From assembly GCF_003675385.1 (NCBI RefSeq), contig NZ_RCWZ01000004.1:62001-126000 (forward strand): a stretch of 64,000 nt of DNA, read 5' to 3'. Below, in pieces: positions 43,085-53,183 of the stretch. Source of the stretch: Mucilaginibacter kameinonensis (GTDB lineage: Bacteria; Bacteroidota; Bacteroidia; Sphingobacteriales; Sphingobacteriaceae). How positions within the stretch are numbered: position 1 is the first letter of the stretch; the number at the start of each line of letters is the position of its first letter. Both the position numbers and the translations under genes were made by a program. The notes under the pieces are model-generated. The model searched no databases and had not been told where the DNA came from. It saw only the letters and a list, made by a program, of their open reading frames with translations.

Positions 43085-45892
43085 TTAGTAAGAAGATAAG
43101 CTATTGTTTAAACTATCTTTTGCCTCCGCATTTTTTAGACTTTTCAAAACAACATAAGCTTCTACGGGCTTACTTTTCTCAGTTTGAACAGCTTTAACAA
43201 TATCCTGAGAACCGTTTTGTTGTAAAACTGTACTATTGATAATTGGTGCTGATGGTGTCCCACCGTTTGATATTGAAGATGGAGAATCAACTCCTGATGC
43301 CGTACCGCTCTTTAATTGGCTAATTGCTTTTGCTCCGGCTGCTATTGATGCTGCACCCGCTAAAACACCTGAAATAGTATTGATGGTTACCCAAGGCTGA
43401 CCAAAAGTAATAGGCGAAGCAGCTACAGCTTTAGCATTAGCTACCTGAGTATTTATAACAATTTTGCCTATACCTGCTGCCTGTTCCGCAACAATCCCGG
43501 CGATTGCTATCGCTTTGTTCTTTTCACCAATATCTTCAAGCAACGAACCAAAACCGCCTAATAAATCAGCTTCCGCACTTTGAATCTCTTTTTTTGCTTC
43601 AAATGCGTTTTCATCAATCTTTTTGCGGGCTTCTGCTGCATTATCAGCGATATTTGTTAAAGCTGTTTCATGTTGTTGTGTTAGCAATTCAATAGCATCA
43701 TTTTGGCCTTTTAACCCTAATAACTTAGCCTGAAACTCAGCATTCTCTTTGTCGGTATCAGCCTTTTCATTTGCGTTAACCTTGTTTTTAGCTACATCGG
43801 CTGTATCAGTATCTTTTGCTTTGTTATTACGGTTGACCTGTACATCTTTAGCATCTGCATGATTTGAAACGCTGTTACCTATCTTCTGCAACCTCTGATT
43901 ATTGATCTGATCATTGCGGGATGCTTCTAACAACTCTTTTTGCTCCGGGGTTGCGTTCTTTAATTGTTCATCAATTTTCTTATTGATTTCCTGAATGGCC
44001 TTATCATATGTTGATAGATTTTCATTTTCGATGCTCTTTAAGTATTCGGCGATCTGGTCATCATATTTCTTATTAACCCTTAACTCTTCGTTTTTGCGGG
44101 CTTCTGTCAAATTGTTGAATTCAGTGTTGTAATCTTTTAGATCTTTTTTTCGTTTCTCTAAAAGGTCAAACTCTTTTTTGTATTTAACATCTAAATCTGT
44201 TAACTCTTTATCACGGGCATCCTGCGTACCTTCAGCTATTACTTTTAACGCATCTTCATTTTGCTTTTTAATAGCATCTAAATCAGTTTTTAAAGCAGCA
44301 GCAGCTTTTTCAGCAGCAGCTTTAGCATCTTTATCTTTTTTATCCTGAATCTTTTTATCTGCTTCTGCCTGAATTACTGCTATCTGGTTTTGACCATCAG
44401 CATATTTCTTTTGATAGTCTTTATCTGATTTATCCAGTACAGAAAGTTTTAGCTTTTCGTTTTCTATCTGTAAAGCAGTAGCATCTTTACCTTGCGCTTT
44501 TAATAGTTTAAGCTGCCTATCATTTTGCTCAATTGTTTTTTGGGTTTCTTCTTTTCGGGCTTCCTCTGCATAAGCTGCTCTTTTATTAGCAGCCCCTTTT
44601 TGATAATTGGCAACTACGTTTAAATCATCAGCAACATTTTTAATGCCGTCTTTAAGGTCATTAGCAGCAGCTTTGAAATCTAACTTTATAACATCAATCA
44701 GAACTTTGATACTGGTGATAACATAATCAATAGGTACTTTTAAACCCTTTAGAATTACTAAACCAACACCGTTAACAACCTCCATAAATGAATGGAAAGT
44801 ATCGGTTGAAGCTTTTACTGTAGGAAATAAACCTGAGATACCGGCTTTAAGGTTATCCCACTGGGTAACCAAAGTTGCTATCAAGGCAATTACTAAACCA
44901 ATACCTATAGCTTTTAATGCAGTACCAAAAGCAGTAGTAGCTACAGTAGCGCCCCCGGTGGCAACAGTTTCAACAGTTATTGTAGCAGCCAAAGCCCCCT
45001 GTGCAGCGGTATTAGCAGCCGTTAATTCTGCTTCTTGTGCTAAAGCAGCGTTATAAGCTTCCTGTAATGCGATCTGTTCCTGTTTAGCTGTAGCAGCCAA
45101 AGCAGCCAGTTCTAAATAAGCTTCTTCTGCTCCTGATAGTTCAGTTTCTGCATCTAAGCCCGCTGCTCTGGCCTCTGCTAATGCTGCTTCACTTTCAGCC
45201 TTTAGATTGTTAGCATTTTCAATAGCAGTAGCTAAAGCAGTTTCAGCAGCAGCCCGTTCTGTTTGAGCAGCTACTAAAGCTTCATTAGAGGTTACTAATT
45301 CCTCGTTAGCTACAGTTTGTTCCTGAGTAGCTTTGGTATAGGCTTGTTTAGGTAAAAATTGAGCAGCAATCACCCTACCCAAATCGGAGAAACCTTTTTT
45401 GAGGTCATCTAAATTTGATAAAGCGTGAGAGAATGCTAACAAACCCTGCAAGCGTGCTAAGTTTTCCGATGATTTTTCAGAGTTGAAACCTAATGCTATC
45501 AAACCACCGGAGAACCCGGCTAATGAACCTGCTGCACCAGAAGCTACTTTAGAAAAAGCAGCAAACTTATTTTCGGGAGAAAAGCTGTTGAGGGTATCCT
45601 TAAATTCACTTGCACGTCTTTTTAGTTCAGCTAAATCTTTAGCACCTTGCAAAAAGGCAGCAGAGTTTTTACCCTGCTGTTGTTCTATTTTCTGTAACTC
45701 ACTGGTAGCATCACGGATTAACTGTTTGTAGTTTTTGAAACCATCTAAATTACCTACAGGTTGTTTCGAGACTTCACCAACTTTAGAACCTAATTTACCT
45801 ACTTCCTGTGTAGCCTCTTTAACCTGATCTGTACCGTTAACGGATATATCTAATATGACTTGTTCAGCCCCATTATTTGTATTTGTAGCCAT
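43085..45892 (-). CDS. Tail tape measure protein
   Basis: The 935-aa protein has long Ala/Glu/Lys-rich coiled coils at residues 190-300 and 470-800, a hydrophobic segment near 320-345 (ALKAIGIGLVIALIATLV) and Ala/Gly-rich ends. The length would set a tail of roughly 140 nm by the usual rule of 0.15 nm per residue. It is transcribed before, not after, the head genes. Its composition is typical of tape measures. Confidence 0.88.
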   Translation of the reverse strand: MATNTNNGAEQVILDISVNGTDQVKEATQEVGKLGSKVGEVSKQPVGNLDGFKNYKQLIRDATSELQKIEQQQGKNSAAFLQGAKDLAELKRRASEFKDTLNSFSPENKFAAFSKVASGAAGSLAGFSGGLIALGFNSEKSSENLARLQGLLAFSHALSNLDDLKKGFSDLGRVIAAQFLPKQAYTKATQEQTVANEELVTSNEALVAAQTERAAAETALATAIENANNLKAESEAALAEARAAGLDAETELSGAEEAYLELAALAATAKQEQIALQEAYNAALAQEAELTAANTAAQGALAATITVETVATGGATVATTAFGTALKAIGIGLVIALIATLVTQWDNLKAGISGLFPTVKASTDTFHSFMEVVNGVGLVILKGLKVPIDYVITSIKVLIDVIKLDFKAAANDLKDGIKNVADDLNVVANYQKGAANKRAAYAEEARKEETQKTIEQNDRQLKLLKAQGKDATALQIENEKLKLSVLDKSDKDYQKKYADGQNQIAVIQAEADKKIQDKKDKDAKAAAEKAAAALKTDLDAIKKQNEDALKVIAEGTQDARDKELTDLDVKYKKEFDLLEKRKKDLKDYNTEFNNLTEARKNEELRVNKKYDDQIAEYLKSIENENLSTYDKAIQEINKKIDEQLKNATPEQKELLEASRNDQINNQRLQKIGNSVSNHADAKDVQVNRNNKAKDTDTADVAKNKVNANEKADTDKENAEFQAKLLGLKGQNDAIELLTQQHETALTNIADNAAEARKKIDENAFEAKKEIQSAEADLLGGFGSLLEDIGEKNKAIAIAGIVAEQAAGIGKIVINTQVANAKAVAASPITFGQPWVTINTISGVLAGAASIAAGAKAISQLKSGTASGVDSPSSISNGGTPSAPIINSTVLQQNGSQDIVKAVQTEKSKPVEAYVVLKSLKNAEAKDSLNNSLSSY

Positions 45893-45903
45893 TTATCGTT
45901 TTC

Positions 45904-45914
45904 GATAAATATTC
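45904..45914 (-). promoter_or_regulatory. Late-gene start motif (tape measure)
   Basis: GAATATTTATC, 11 bases before the ATG; first base differs. Confidence 0.6.
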
Positions 45915-45949
45915 GGCTGACCTGATCTTTAAGGCCGGATTTAACCCTC

Positions 45950-48130
45950 TTATAACACTATCTTTTGAAGTTTAACCTGCGAAGTTTCTTTAGAGTTGTA
46001 GTAATCAATATTTAAAATTTTGGCATACATGCCCCCGGCTTTAGTTTGGATATATACCGGGGTTCTCATATCAAGATTTGATACATCTGTTGCAGATAAT
46101 AGCACATTAAAATCAAACACAGCAACATTATCATCATTCAATTCTAAAATCTGGTTTTGATAGAAATCTGAATATATATTTGGCAGGGTAAATATATCTT
46201 GCGTTAAAGGCATATAAACTTCATTTGGTACACCAAATAATAAACTAAAAATTCCTGTACCGTTGGTATCTGTTAAAATATGAGATGATTTATTAGTTAA
46301 TGTTAAACCTGATGATACGGTGGTATACGTTACAGTATCCCCCGAATTTGTTAAGACTATATCATACGGGTTGCAGGACGTATAACCATTATTGAATAAG
46401 ATTCTCAAATTACTTTTATAGGATTGTTTAGCAGTTAATTCACCTTTAAAAATGGCAGGTAATATTTTATCATCACCGTTTTCTTTAACTATAATTGTTG
46501 GTGAAAAATCTACTTCAATATCTAATCCGGCTGCTACACCTTTACTATTAGTTATGGAGAAATCCCCGTAGGAAACATCAGCATACTTAGTTGTATAAAG
46601 TTTGTTATAATAATTGTTATCATCCGTTTTAAACTTGAAATTATATACTGACGGTAACTGAGTATTGAAAGAAATCTTTGATGCTGATCTTAAATCTACT
46701 TTTTTAGTCCAATCATAAGCATAAGTTGCCGGGGTTAATGCCTTCTGGTAAAAACTATCAAAAGGTTCAATAATAATATCGTTGGGAACATTTGGATTTT
46801 CTAAAAAATATAAATTAAAAAACTTCAATAGTGATTTTAGAAAATCTTTAACCATCACATTTTGGGGAACTACATCTCTTAAGTTGATGGTATCCCCCGA
46901 AACGATTTCTACTTGTGAAGTAACTCCTGATGCCCCTAAATTAAACACAGCATTATTAACAGTTATAGAAGCTGTATTTGAAGTGGTATTAGCCACAATG
47001 CCGAAACCTTCACCTTTCAGGTAAGATTTTAAAGCCAATGAAAGATGTGTTGAACCAGTTATACCGGATGTAGGAAAAAGATATTCTGAATTAGTAGATG
47101 TAATGGGAGTTCCGGAGGTGTCTAACTGGAATAAAACAAAGCTTACCGTTGAACCTGTACCATCTAAAGAAGTAGCAGAAAAGTTAACTGATAAATCCAA
47201 TTGGGTAGTTACATTTCTGGTCAAAACATAAGTATGTACATCAACCCCGGTAAATGTTCGGGTTTGTCTTTTGATATACTGGCTATCAACTATTGCTCCC
47301 AAATCGATAGCAGCAGAATGATTTAAAGAAGTAAAATTATAGGTTGTTGCCCCGGTGGTAACATCAGTATAAAAGACTTTTTTAACTGCGTTAGAAAACT
47401 CCTGTTCAGCATAGGGTATAAAACACTTTTTGAAAATATCAGAATTAATAAAATCACCGGAATAGGTATAACCATATTTTTGAAAGATGTTATCAAAATA
47501 GGTTTTAAGATAAACCCCGGTTCTAAAATTGCGCAAATCAAACTTGCCGGGGTTCTGAACAATAGTTTTTCCATAATCGATTTGCGGATAGAAAAAGTCA
47601 TGATAAGGCTCTGTTAAACCATCATTGTAATTCATATTCCAACTATTAACTATGTTCGTTAATGTGTAGTGGTGGTGGTAATCTGTTACAAATACATTGC
47701 TTAACAGATCATTCCCGATCTTACCAAAGAAATCAACTAAGCTTCCGGTAACAACTGCTGAATAAGTATAATTACCGTTGCTATCAAGATCAACCCCGGT
47801 AATCTTTAAAGTACCTTTAAAAATCATTATTGAGTCTTCAAAGATTTGACACTGTACACCCCTATTTGGTGAAAAGTTATAATATAATTTCTCAGGTAAT
47901 GTAGTATCTGAAAACCTCGAAGGGCTATATAAATTCCCCAAAACCCTATTGTTATTAGGTGTAGCTTTTAAGCTTATGTTTTTACTTAGAGAATCTAAGC
48001 GTTGGCTTATATCCTGAATAACAGTAGTAGAAAATGAAGTTGTAAATTCGTCCCCCAAAGATTCACATTCTAATTCAGCATAGCTGCCATTATCTTCTAT
48101 TAAGTATATTTTAAAATTTAGATTACTCAT
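45950..48130 (-). CDS. Phage tail protein (distal tail / tail-tip-like)
   Basis: The 726-aa, beta-rich protein has a Dit-like start (SNLNFKIYLIEDNGSYAELECESLGDEFTTSFSTTV) and a YYDYHHHY-like region VTDYHHHYTLTNIV near residue 150. Its place just upstream of the tape measure in transcription suggests a tip or distal-tail protein. No family was certain. Confidence 0.65.
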   Translation of the reverse strand: MSNLNFKIYLIEDNGSYAELECESLGDEFTTSFSTTVIQDISQRLDSLSKNISLKATPNNNRVLGNLYSPSRFSDTTLPEKLYYNFSPNRGVQCQIFEDSIMIFKGTLKITGVDLDSNGNYTYSAVVTGSLVDFFGKIGNDLLSNVFVTDYHHHYTLTNIVNSWNMNYNDGLTEPYHDFFYPQIDYGKTIVQNPGKFDLRNFRTGVYLKTYFDNIFQKYGYTYSGDFINSDIFKKCFIPYAEQEFSNAVKKVFYTDVTTGATTYNFTSLNHSAAIDLGAIVDSQYIKRQTRTFTGVDVHTYVLTRNVTTQLDLSVNFSATSLDGTGSTVSFVLFQLDTSGTPITSTNSEYLFPTSGITGSTHLSLALKSYLKGEGFGIVANTTSNTASITVNNAVFNLGASGVTSQVEIVSGDTINLRDVVPQNVMVKDFLKSLLKFFNLYFLENPNVPNDIIIEPFDSFYQKALTPATYAYDWTKKVDLRSASKISFNTQLPSVYNFKFKTDDNNYYNKLYTTKYADVSYGDFSITNSKGVAAGLDIEVDFSPTIIVKENGDDKILPAIFKGELTAKQSYKSNLRILFNNGYTSCNPYDIVLTNSGDTVTYTTVSSGLTLTNKSSHILTDTNGTGIFSLLFGVPNEVYMPLTQDIFTLPNIYSDFYQNQILELNDDNVAVFDFNVLLSATDVSNLDMRTPVYIQTKAGGMYAKILNIDYYNSKETSQVKLQKIVL

Positions 48131-48137
48131 CTTTTTA

Positions 48138-48148
48138 GATAAATATTC
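48138..48148 (-). promoter_or_regulatory. Late-gene start motif (726-aa tail gene)
   Basis: GAATATTTATC, 7 bases before the ATG. Confidence 0.6.
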
Positions 48149-48197
48149 GATTTAGAATAGAATAATTTTTTTTTGAAAATATACACGATTCAAAAAA

Positions 48198-48217
48198 ATT
48201 TATACATTTGTATAAAT
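48198..48217 (+). promoter_or_regulatory. Palindromic operator overlapping a -7 box
   Basis: ATTTATAC-ATTT-GTATAAAT is a perfect palindrome; TACATTTG (48203-48210) inside it is an exact -7 box for the gene at 48250. A repressor bound here would block RNA polymerase. Confidence 0.6.
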
Positions 48218-48249
48218 CTAAAATATAAACACTAAAAAAATATAAGATT

Positions 48250-48735
48250 ATGTCAAAAGAGCAGTTAATAGAAAATATACAAAAAGAGTTAGAACAACTA
48301 CTAAGTCAGAAAAGCACTATAGAAGAAAATTTGACAAAAGAATTAGCGGAGGCTCAATCTGAATTTGATATAAAAGTTGCTTCTATAAAAGCAAAATGGA
48401 ATATTGCTGATATTGATGCAAACATCGAAACATTTCAAGAAGGTTTAAAAGTTTTTAAAGGTGAACCTACTATTAAACATAACCCTGTAGTAAAAAAGGA
48501 AAAGGGTTCATCAAAGCCAGCAAAACCAGCGGGTGAAAAGAAAAGTAACGATCAAAAGATTATAGACGTTTTAAAGGTTTTGGGTTCGGCTACAGTAAGT
48601 GAGGTTAAAGAATACCTTAACAAAAACGGTATCCACTTCGGTTCACCAGTACCGCAATATCTTTCAAATATGGAAACAGTTAAACAGATACTTAAGTCCG
48701 ATGATAATCGCCCCAAAAAGTATTCTTTACGCTAA
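48250..48735 (+). CDS. Coiled-coil protein with C-terminal winged-helix-like domain
   Basis: The 161-aa protein has an N-terminal coiled coil (residues 3-50), a Lys/Pro-rich linker near 80-95 and a small C-terminal domain (KKSNDQKIIDVLKVLGSATVSEVKEYLNKNGIHF...VKQILKSDDNRPKKYSLR) that looks like a winged helix. It reads against the late genes from an operator-controlled promoter, so a regulatory role is plausible. It ends at a terminator shared with the HEPN-like gene. Confidence 0.65.
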   Translation: MSKEQLIENIQKELEQLLSQKSTIEENLTKELAEAQSEFDIKVASIKAKWNIADIDANIETFQEGLKVFKGEPTIKHNPVVKKEKGSSKPAKPAGEKKSNDQKIIDVLKVLGSATVSEVKEYLNKNGIHFGSPVPQYLSNMETVKQILKSDDNRPKKYSLR

Positions 48736-48738
48736 AAA

Positions 48739-48770
48739 GAAAGGCTATCATGACGATAGCCTTTTTTTTA
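48739..48770. terminator. Bidirectional terminator
   Basis: AAAGGCTATC-ATGAC-GATAGCCTTT is followed by a long T run on the plus strand and preceded by an A run. It lies between convergent accessory genes. Confidence 0.85.
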
Positions 48771-48773
48771 GTA

Positions 48774-49769
48774 TTATAATCCGTCTGTGATTTCTCCATC
48801 ACTTTTAAAAATCAAATTCATAAAATAACCTTCAAAGTCGTCTTGCTTTAGCAAAAAAATCTTTGCGTCCGAGATAGTTATTTTCAGTAATACCTCCCTT
48901 GCAAGGCTATCCATCTTAATTGAAGATTCAGCCAACTTTTCATTTGATGCACTGATGGTATCTCCGTGCATAAATTTCGACCTTATTCCATAAGCAGTTT
49001 TAATAGCTCTATAGTTTTCAATCTTCTCTTTTAATTCTCCTCCAATATATAAAGTAACTCTTTCAGCCAATTGATGTGAAATTTCCGTGCTATTCGTTAC
49101 GAATAAACATTCAAACAATGACATATAAAACGATATCTTCATAGGCAGGGAATCCGTTTCTCTTGCATAGCTTAAGAAATCAAATGTTCTGTTAATTTTG
49201 TTATAAAGCTTATATGGTATACTATTCTTACCAGAGGAATTTACATTGGATGATTCAGAGTAATCTAACTCTATTTTTTCAAGTCCATCAATTTGGATTA
49301 AATCATTCACTTGTATCATTAATGACTTAACTTTATTAAGTTCATTTTTATCAAATTTTGTATTGGAAAATTTGCCACTTGAATTTGAATACATCAAATT
49401 AAAAATTCGAGACCGAACAGGTATTTCATCCCCGTCATTAGCGATGGAATGAATCCAATGAAAATTAACAGAATTGTCTTTTATAAGCCACAGTGATATT
49501 TGAAAACGATAAAGAAATTTAGCAGCGAACTGCTGATACTTAAAAATAGCAACATTATCAACTCGCTCAATATCACCGTAAATATTAATGTTGTCAACAA
49601 ATGAATTATAGGTATTCAATCCGACATATGGAGCAATATTTTGCTTTTTAAAAAAAATTGCTTCAAGCCTTTTATTATTACAATCAACCTCAAAGCCCTC
49701 AATATTCATTGGAAACTGAATATCAGATGAAATATCAAATCCGGTAAGGTTAGAAACAATAGTAATCAT
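48774..49769 (-). CDS. Apea/HEPN-like domain protein, accessory gene
   Basis: The 331-aa protein has no recognised N-terminal domain (residues 1-190). Its C-terminal helical domain matches Apea-like HEPN: FDFLSYARETDSLPMKISFYMSLFECLF, then LAERVTLYIGG and YRAIKTAYGIRSKFMHGD, where R-x4-H is the HEPN RNase-type motif. HEPN proteins are often toxins or defence RNases. It sits between two terminators within the late region, the usual look of a moron. The ATG at 49769 is preferred to a TTG 21 bases upstream. Confidence 0.75.
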   Translation of the reverse strand: MITIVSNLTGFDISSDIQFPMNIEGFEVDCNNKRLEAIFFKKQNIAPYVGLNTYNSFVDNINIYGDIERVDNVAIFKYQQFAAKFLYRFQISLWLIKDNSVNFHWIHSIANDGDEIPVRSRIFNLMYSNSSGKFSNTKFDKNELNKVKSLMIQVNDLIQIDGLEKIELDYSESSNVNSSGKNSIPYKLYNKINRTFDFLSYARETDSLPMKISFYMSLFECLFVTNSTEISHQLAERVTLYIGGELKEKIENYRAIKTAYGIRSKFMHGDTISASNEKLAESSIKMDSLAREVLLKITISDAKIFLLKQDDFEGYFMNLIFKSDGEITDGL

Positions 49770-49798
49770 TGTGCCGATGTTAAAACACAATAATACAA

Positions 49799-49820
49799 AA
49801 GGGCTGCGAATGCAGCCCTT
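49799..49820 (-). terminator. Terminator after the 1109-aa tail gene
   Basis: On the minus strand AAGGGCTGC-ATTC-GCAGCCCTT is followed by TTG, 8 bases past the stop codon. Confidence 0.75.
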
Positions 49821-49827
49821 ATTATTT

Positions 49828-52800
49828 TTATTCCCCTTCGATCTGGCAACTAACCCAACAAACGCAAAGCGGGTACAGATGATTTCTGTAATTCACAGGA
49901 TCAATAACGTCTAATACGTCTCGGAAAATACTTAACTCAAACGTGCTTTGAAATGGTGGTATATCAAACTCAAAGTAGACATCAGTCCATCCAATTTCAA
50001 CCCTTTGTTTTAGGATGTTAACGATGTTATTACCCTTGATACCTAAACATACCGTACCCGCATCATAGCTATCAGCTTTAATTTGTCGGGTGTTAGTTGT
50101 TTCACTATCCGGGGTTAGATCAGTTCTGTAAAGTTTAGGGAACAGTTCAGCATTAACCCTTACAACAGCCTTTCTTGTTCCAGTTTTGGCAGTAACGTTA
50201 ATAGTTCTGAAAACCTTGTTAGGGTTACCATCTGCATCATAACCTAATTCAATATGATTGATAGCAGGGCTGATTAAAGATGGATAATCCCTGTTTATTG
50301 AACTCCTGCTTACCAAAGTAGCACCGCTGTTTGACCATCTGCCCGAACCCGTCCAACCGCTATCAAAAGTATTATCACTAATCTTCTCTGTAAACGATAA
50401 TTTAGGGCTATAACCTACCTTTTTGTTTTTCTTTTCTACACCACCGTTATATTGTACATAGATGTCGGAAATAGAAAATGTATTGCCTGATAAATCAACA
50501 ACCAATTTCAAATTGTCGTAGTTTACATATCTTTTTAAATCCGATGCAGATAACGTTAATTGATAATAGCCATTGTTGTAAGTTGCTGCTGATGTTACAT
50601 TAGCAAAACTACCTTCGGGTTTACCGTATGTACTTAAGAATGCAAAACTATGCCTTGTCAACGTACTATTGATTTTTGAATAGTTAATAGTGGTTGAACC
50701 TGTTGAGCCTGTAGTTGCTAAAGTAGTAGTACCTGTAGTATCATAAACAATAGTTGATGGTTGAGCTTGATTTAAGGTTTCAAACCCAATGATATAACCA
50801 GTAGTAGGACTATAAAATTTACCTTTAGCTATCAAACTGATTGTACCGCCTGTGCCATTTAGAACCTGACTTGAAGTATAAATATCACCAATCGTAATAG
50901 ATGTACCTGTATAAGTAGTTTTGTCAACTGTTAAGATAATAGATTGATTGCTCTTTGCCGGAAAAGCATAATCCGCACTGTTAAAGTAGTCTTTCAACCA
51001 GAATTTAGTTGCCCCGCTTTGTGGCATCTGTATGTAAATGGTTGCTGATGTGTTATTGATTTTATCCAACGTTAAATCCCACAAAGCAAAATCCGTAAAC
51101 GAAACTGCGTTTTTACTCATCAATTCGAGATACTCATCAGTGTAAGCAGTACCTTTTGTGTATGAAGTTGCGCCCGAAATCTTGTCCATATACCCCCAAC
51201 CGTTTGCCTCATTTGATTCAGTCAACCCATAATGACCTACCGTTAATTCTGACCATTTTGAACTTCTTTGTTGGATGGTATCATAGTTTAAATCCTGAAT
51301 TGAATTAATAGCTAACTCCCCTATTTTTCTAAATCCTTTAATTGATTTCTTAGGATTTGGGATTGCCTTATTAAATAAATATGTCCATTCATTAACATTG
51401 TAAGAAATGGCACGGGTATCCGGGTGTGTACCCCAGAACCTAATTGCGGGTACACCTTGTGTAATTATTTTTTCACCTAATACGCCCTGTTCGTGGTAAT
51501 ACGCTCCATATTCATCAGCTACAGTTTTGAAAATATTAGATAGGAAGGAATTTTTAATGAAATAATCATTACTATATATAGGTTTAGCACCTGATGCTAA
51601 AATAGTTTCTGATACTTCTTTCAATTCTTCTTTAAACAAATCAGAATCGCTAATACCACTATTTAAAGTTTCGTTCCCGATATTTTGAACGGTTATGTAT
51701 GTCGGGTTAATATCTCTTATACCAAAGCCCCTCGATGTAAATTGAGTAGGGGTATTTTTTCTTAACCTATCTGTGATATCTACTAACCTATCGCCACCCT
51801 GTGAATAGTTATATACCTGATAATTTGTTAGCGCTGCAACCCTGTTAACAATGGCTTTATTTTTTACTGCCACCCCGGCAGCCTCAATGTAAGAGCAACC
51901 TGCGAAAACAATTTTATCTGAATTTAAAATGGTAAGAGTGTCCCCGGTGCTACTCGATGCACCTGTAGCCCCGCTTATCATGTAACCATTAATAGCGGTA
52001 ACAACCGGAAAACTAAATGGTACATAAACATTTGCTGTGTTACCTGTTTCCAATTGAATCTGGCTGTAAGGCTGAGGGAATGATGTTCTAAAAACACCGT
52101 AGACTACCCTTGTGCAATTGGTTTGGGCGGTAAACGTGTACGGTGTTTCACCGGATGGCAAAATAGCGTAGCTAATCTTAGCGTTACTTGCGTCCTCAAA
52201 CCTTATTGAAACAGGCTGACCGCCCGCAAAATTAGGATGATGATAACCGCTTAAGGTGTAAATATTACCGGGGGTAACCGGGCTGTAGAGCAATACCGCT
52301 CCCGTCAACGTAACATAGCTTCCGTCATTTGGGGTTATCCACTGTCCGGTTATTTGATTTACCGGATTTTGAAGATTTATTGATGTTGTGATTGTTGGTA
52401 CTCCATAACCTTTATCTCTTAATTGTTTTTGAGTAACGACATAAGTATCTCCTGTCATCGGGGTCACAACAATACCATTCGTCAAATATTGCGCTTCAAT
52501 ATTCTTATTGTTGATGCTGTTTACATTTGATAAATACGGTGCATAGGCGGGATAATTAGCCGACTGGTCACCTGCCAATAACATTACATTATTATAGGGT
52601 TTGGTATTCGAAGTGTTGTCGTAACGTTGAACTGAATAATAGATTTTCGTACAGGCTGACGGCGTTGTAAATACTGTTGGTGCAATATTATTTAAGGTAA
52701 CCCCACTTAAGGAATTTCCGTTAATGTCCTCAAATCTTAAATTCAAACTTAATGTACTTGAAGGTGATATATAGCCACCAATTGTATAGGTGGTATTGCC

Positions 52801-53157
52801 ACTAACAGAAGAATAATATGTTACACCGCTAAATGTTATTAAATTGAAACTGGCTGATGTCTGAACATAAGTGTTTAATAGAATATTTGCGGGGTTTTGC
52901 AAATTGATTGAACCTGTTGATGAACCAACGGTCACTTGTGAAGGTGTAAAACCTAAAGCATTAGTAACTTGCGTCGATGTTATCCCTGTTATAAATAAGG
53001 TTGAGCCAGATATGTCTAACTTACTTTCAACGTTAGTTTTAGTAAGGTTAGCAAGTGTATTGAAAGCATTTCCTATAGTAGCAGGACTGATAGTAAACGG
53101 TAAAGTCTGATTAATTATATTGGCAGTAATGCCGGAGGTGTAACCTGAAATATCCAT
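49828..53157 (-). CDS. Large tail protein with SGNH/GDSL-like esterase module
   Basis: The 1109-aa protein has repeated N-terminal beta modules (about residues 60-400, each ending in a TGASSS/SGVTYYSS-like run). An SGNH-like domain follows near 415-590: IVFAGCSYIEAAG (block I), VQNIGNET (block III) and FWGTHPDTRA (block V His). The C-terminal third is beta-rich and Ser/Thr/Gly-heavy. In phages such modules deacetylate surface sugars during adsorption. Block I has GCS where GDS is usual, so the activity is uncertain. It is likely a receptor-binding tail component. Confidence 0.75.
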   Translation of the reverse strand: MDISGYTSGITANIINQTLPFTISPATIGNAFNTLANLTKTNVESKLDISGSTLFITGITSTQVTNALGFTPSQVTVGSSTGSINLQNPANILLNTYVQTSASFNLITFSGVTYYSSVSGNTTYTIGGYISPSSTLSLNLRFEDINGNSLSGVTLNNIAPTVFTTPSACTKIYYSVQRYDNTSNTKPYNNVMLLAGDQSANYPAYAPYLSNVNSINNKNIEAQYLTNGIVVTPMTGDTYVVTQKQLRDKGYGVPTITTSINLQNPVNQITGQWITPNDGSYVTLTGAVLLYSPVTPGNIYTLSGYHHPNFAGGQPVSIRFEDASNAKISYAILPSGETPYTFTAQTNCTRVVYGVFRTSFPQPYSQIQLETGNTANVYVPFSFPVVTAINGYMISGATGASSSTGDTLTILNSDKIVFAGCSYIEAAGVAVKNKAIVNRVAALTNYQVYNYSQGGDRLVDITDRLRKNTPTQFTSRGFGIRDINPTYITVQNIGNETLNSGISDSDLFKEELKEVSETILASGAKPIYSNDYFIKNSFLSNIFKTVADEYGAYYHEQGVLGEKIITQGVPAIRFWGTHPDTRAISYNVNEWTYLFNKAIPNPKKSIKGFRKIGELAINSIQDLNYDTIQQRSSKWSELTVGHYGLTESNEANGWGYMDKISGATSYTKGTAYTDEYLELMSKNAVSFTDFALWDLTLDKINNTSATIYIQMPQSGATKFWLKDYFNSADYAFPAKSNQSIILTVDKTTYTGTSITIGDIYTSSQVLNGTGGTISLIAKGKFYSPTTGYIIGFETLNQAQPSTIVYDTTGTTTLATTGSTGSTTINYSKINSTLTRHSFAFLSTYGKPEGSFANVTSAATYNNGYYQLTLSASDLKRYVNYDNLKLVVDLSGNTFSISDIYVQYNGGVEKKNKKVGYSPKLSFTEKISDNTFDSGWTGSGRWSNSGATLVSRSSINRDYPSLISPAINHIELGYDADGNPNKVFRTINVTAKTGTRKAVVRVNAELFPKLYRTDLTPDSETTNTRQIKADSYDAGTVCLGIKGNNIVNILKQRVEIGWTDVYFEFDIPPFQSTFELSIFRDVLDVIDPVNYRNHLYPLCVCWVSCQIEGE

Positions 53158-53167
53158 TATCTTTTAG

Positions 53168-53178
53168 GATAAATATTA
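53168..53178 (-). promoter_or_regulatory. Late-gene start motif (1109-aa tail gene)
   Basis: Exact TAATATTTATC, 10 bases before the ATG. Confidence 0.65.
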
Positions 53179-53183
53179 GGTCG

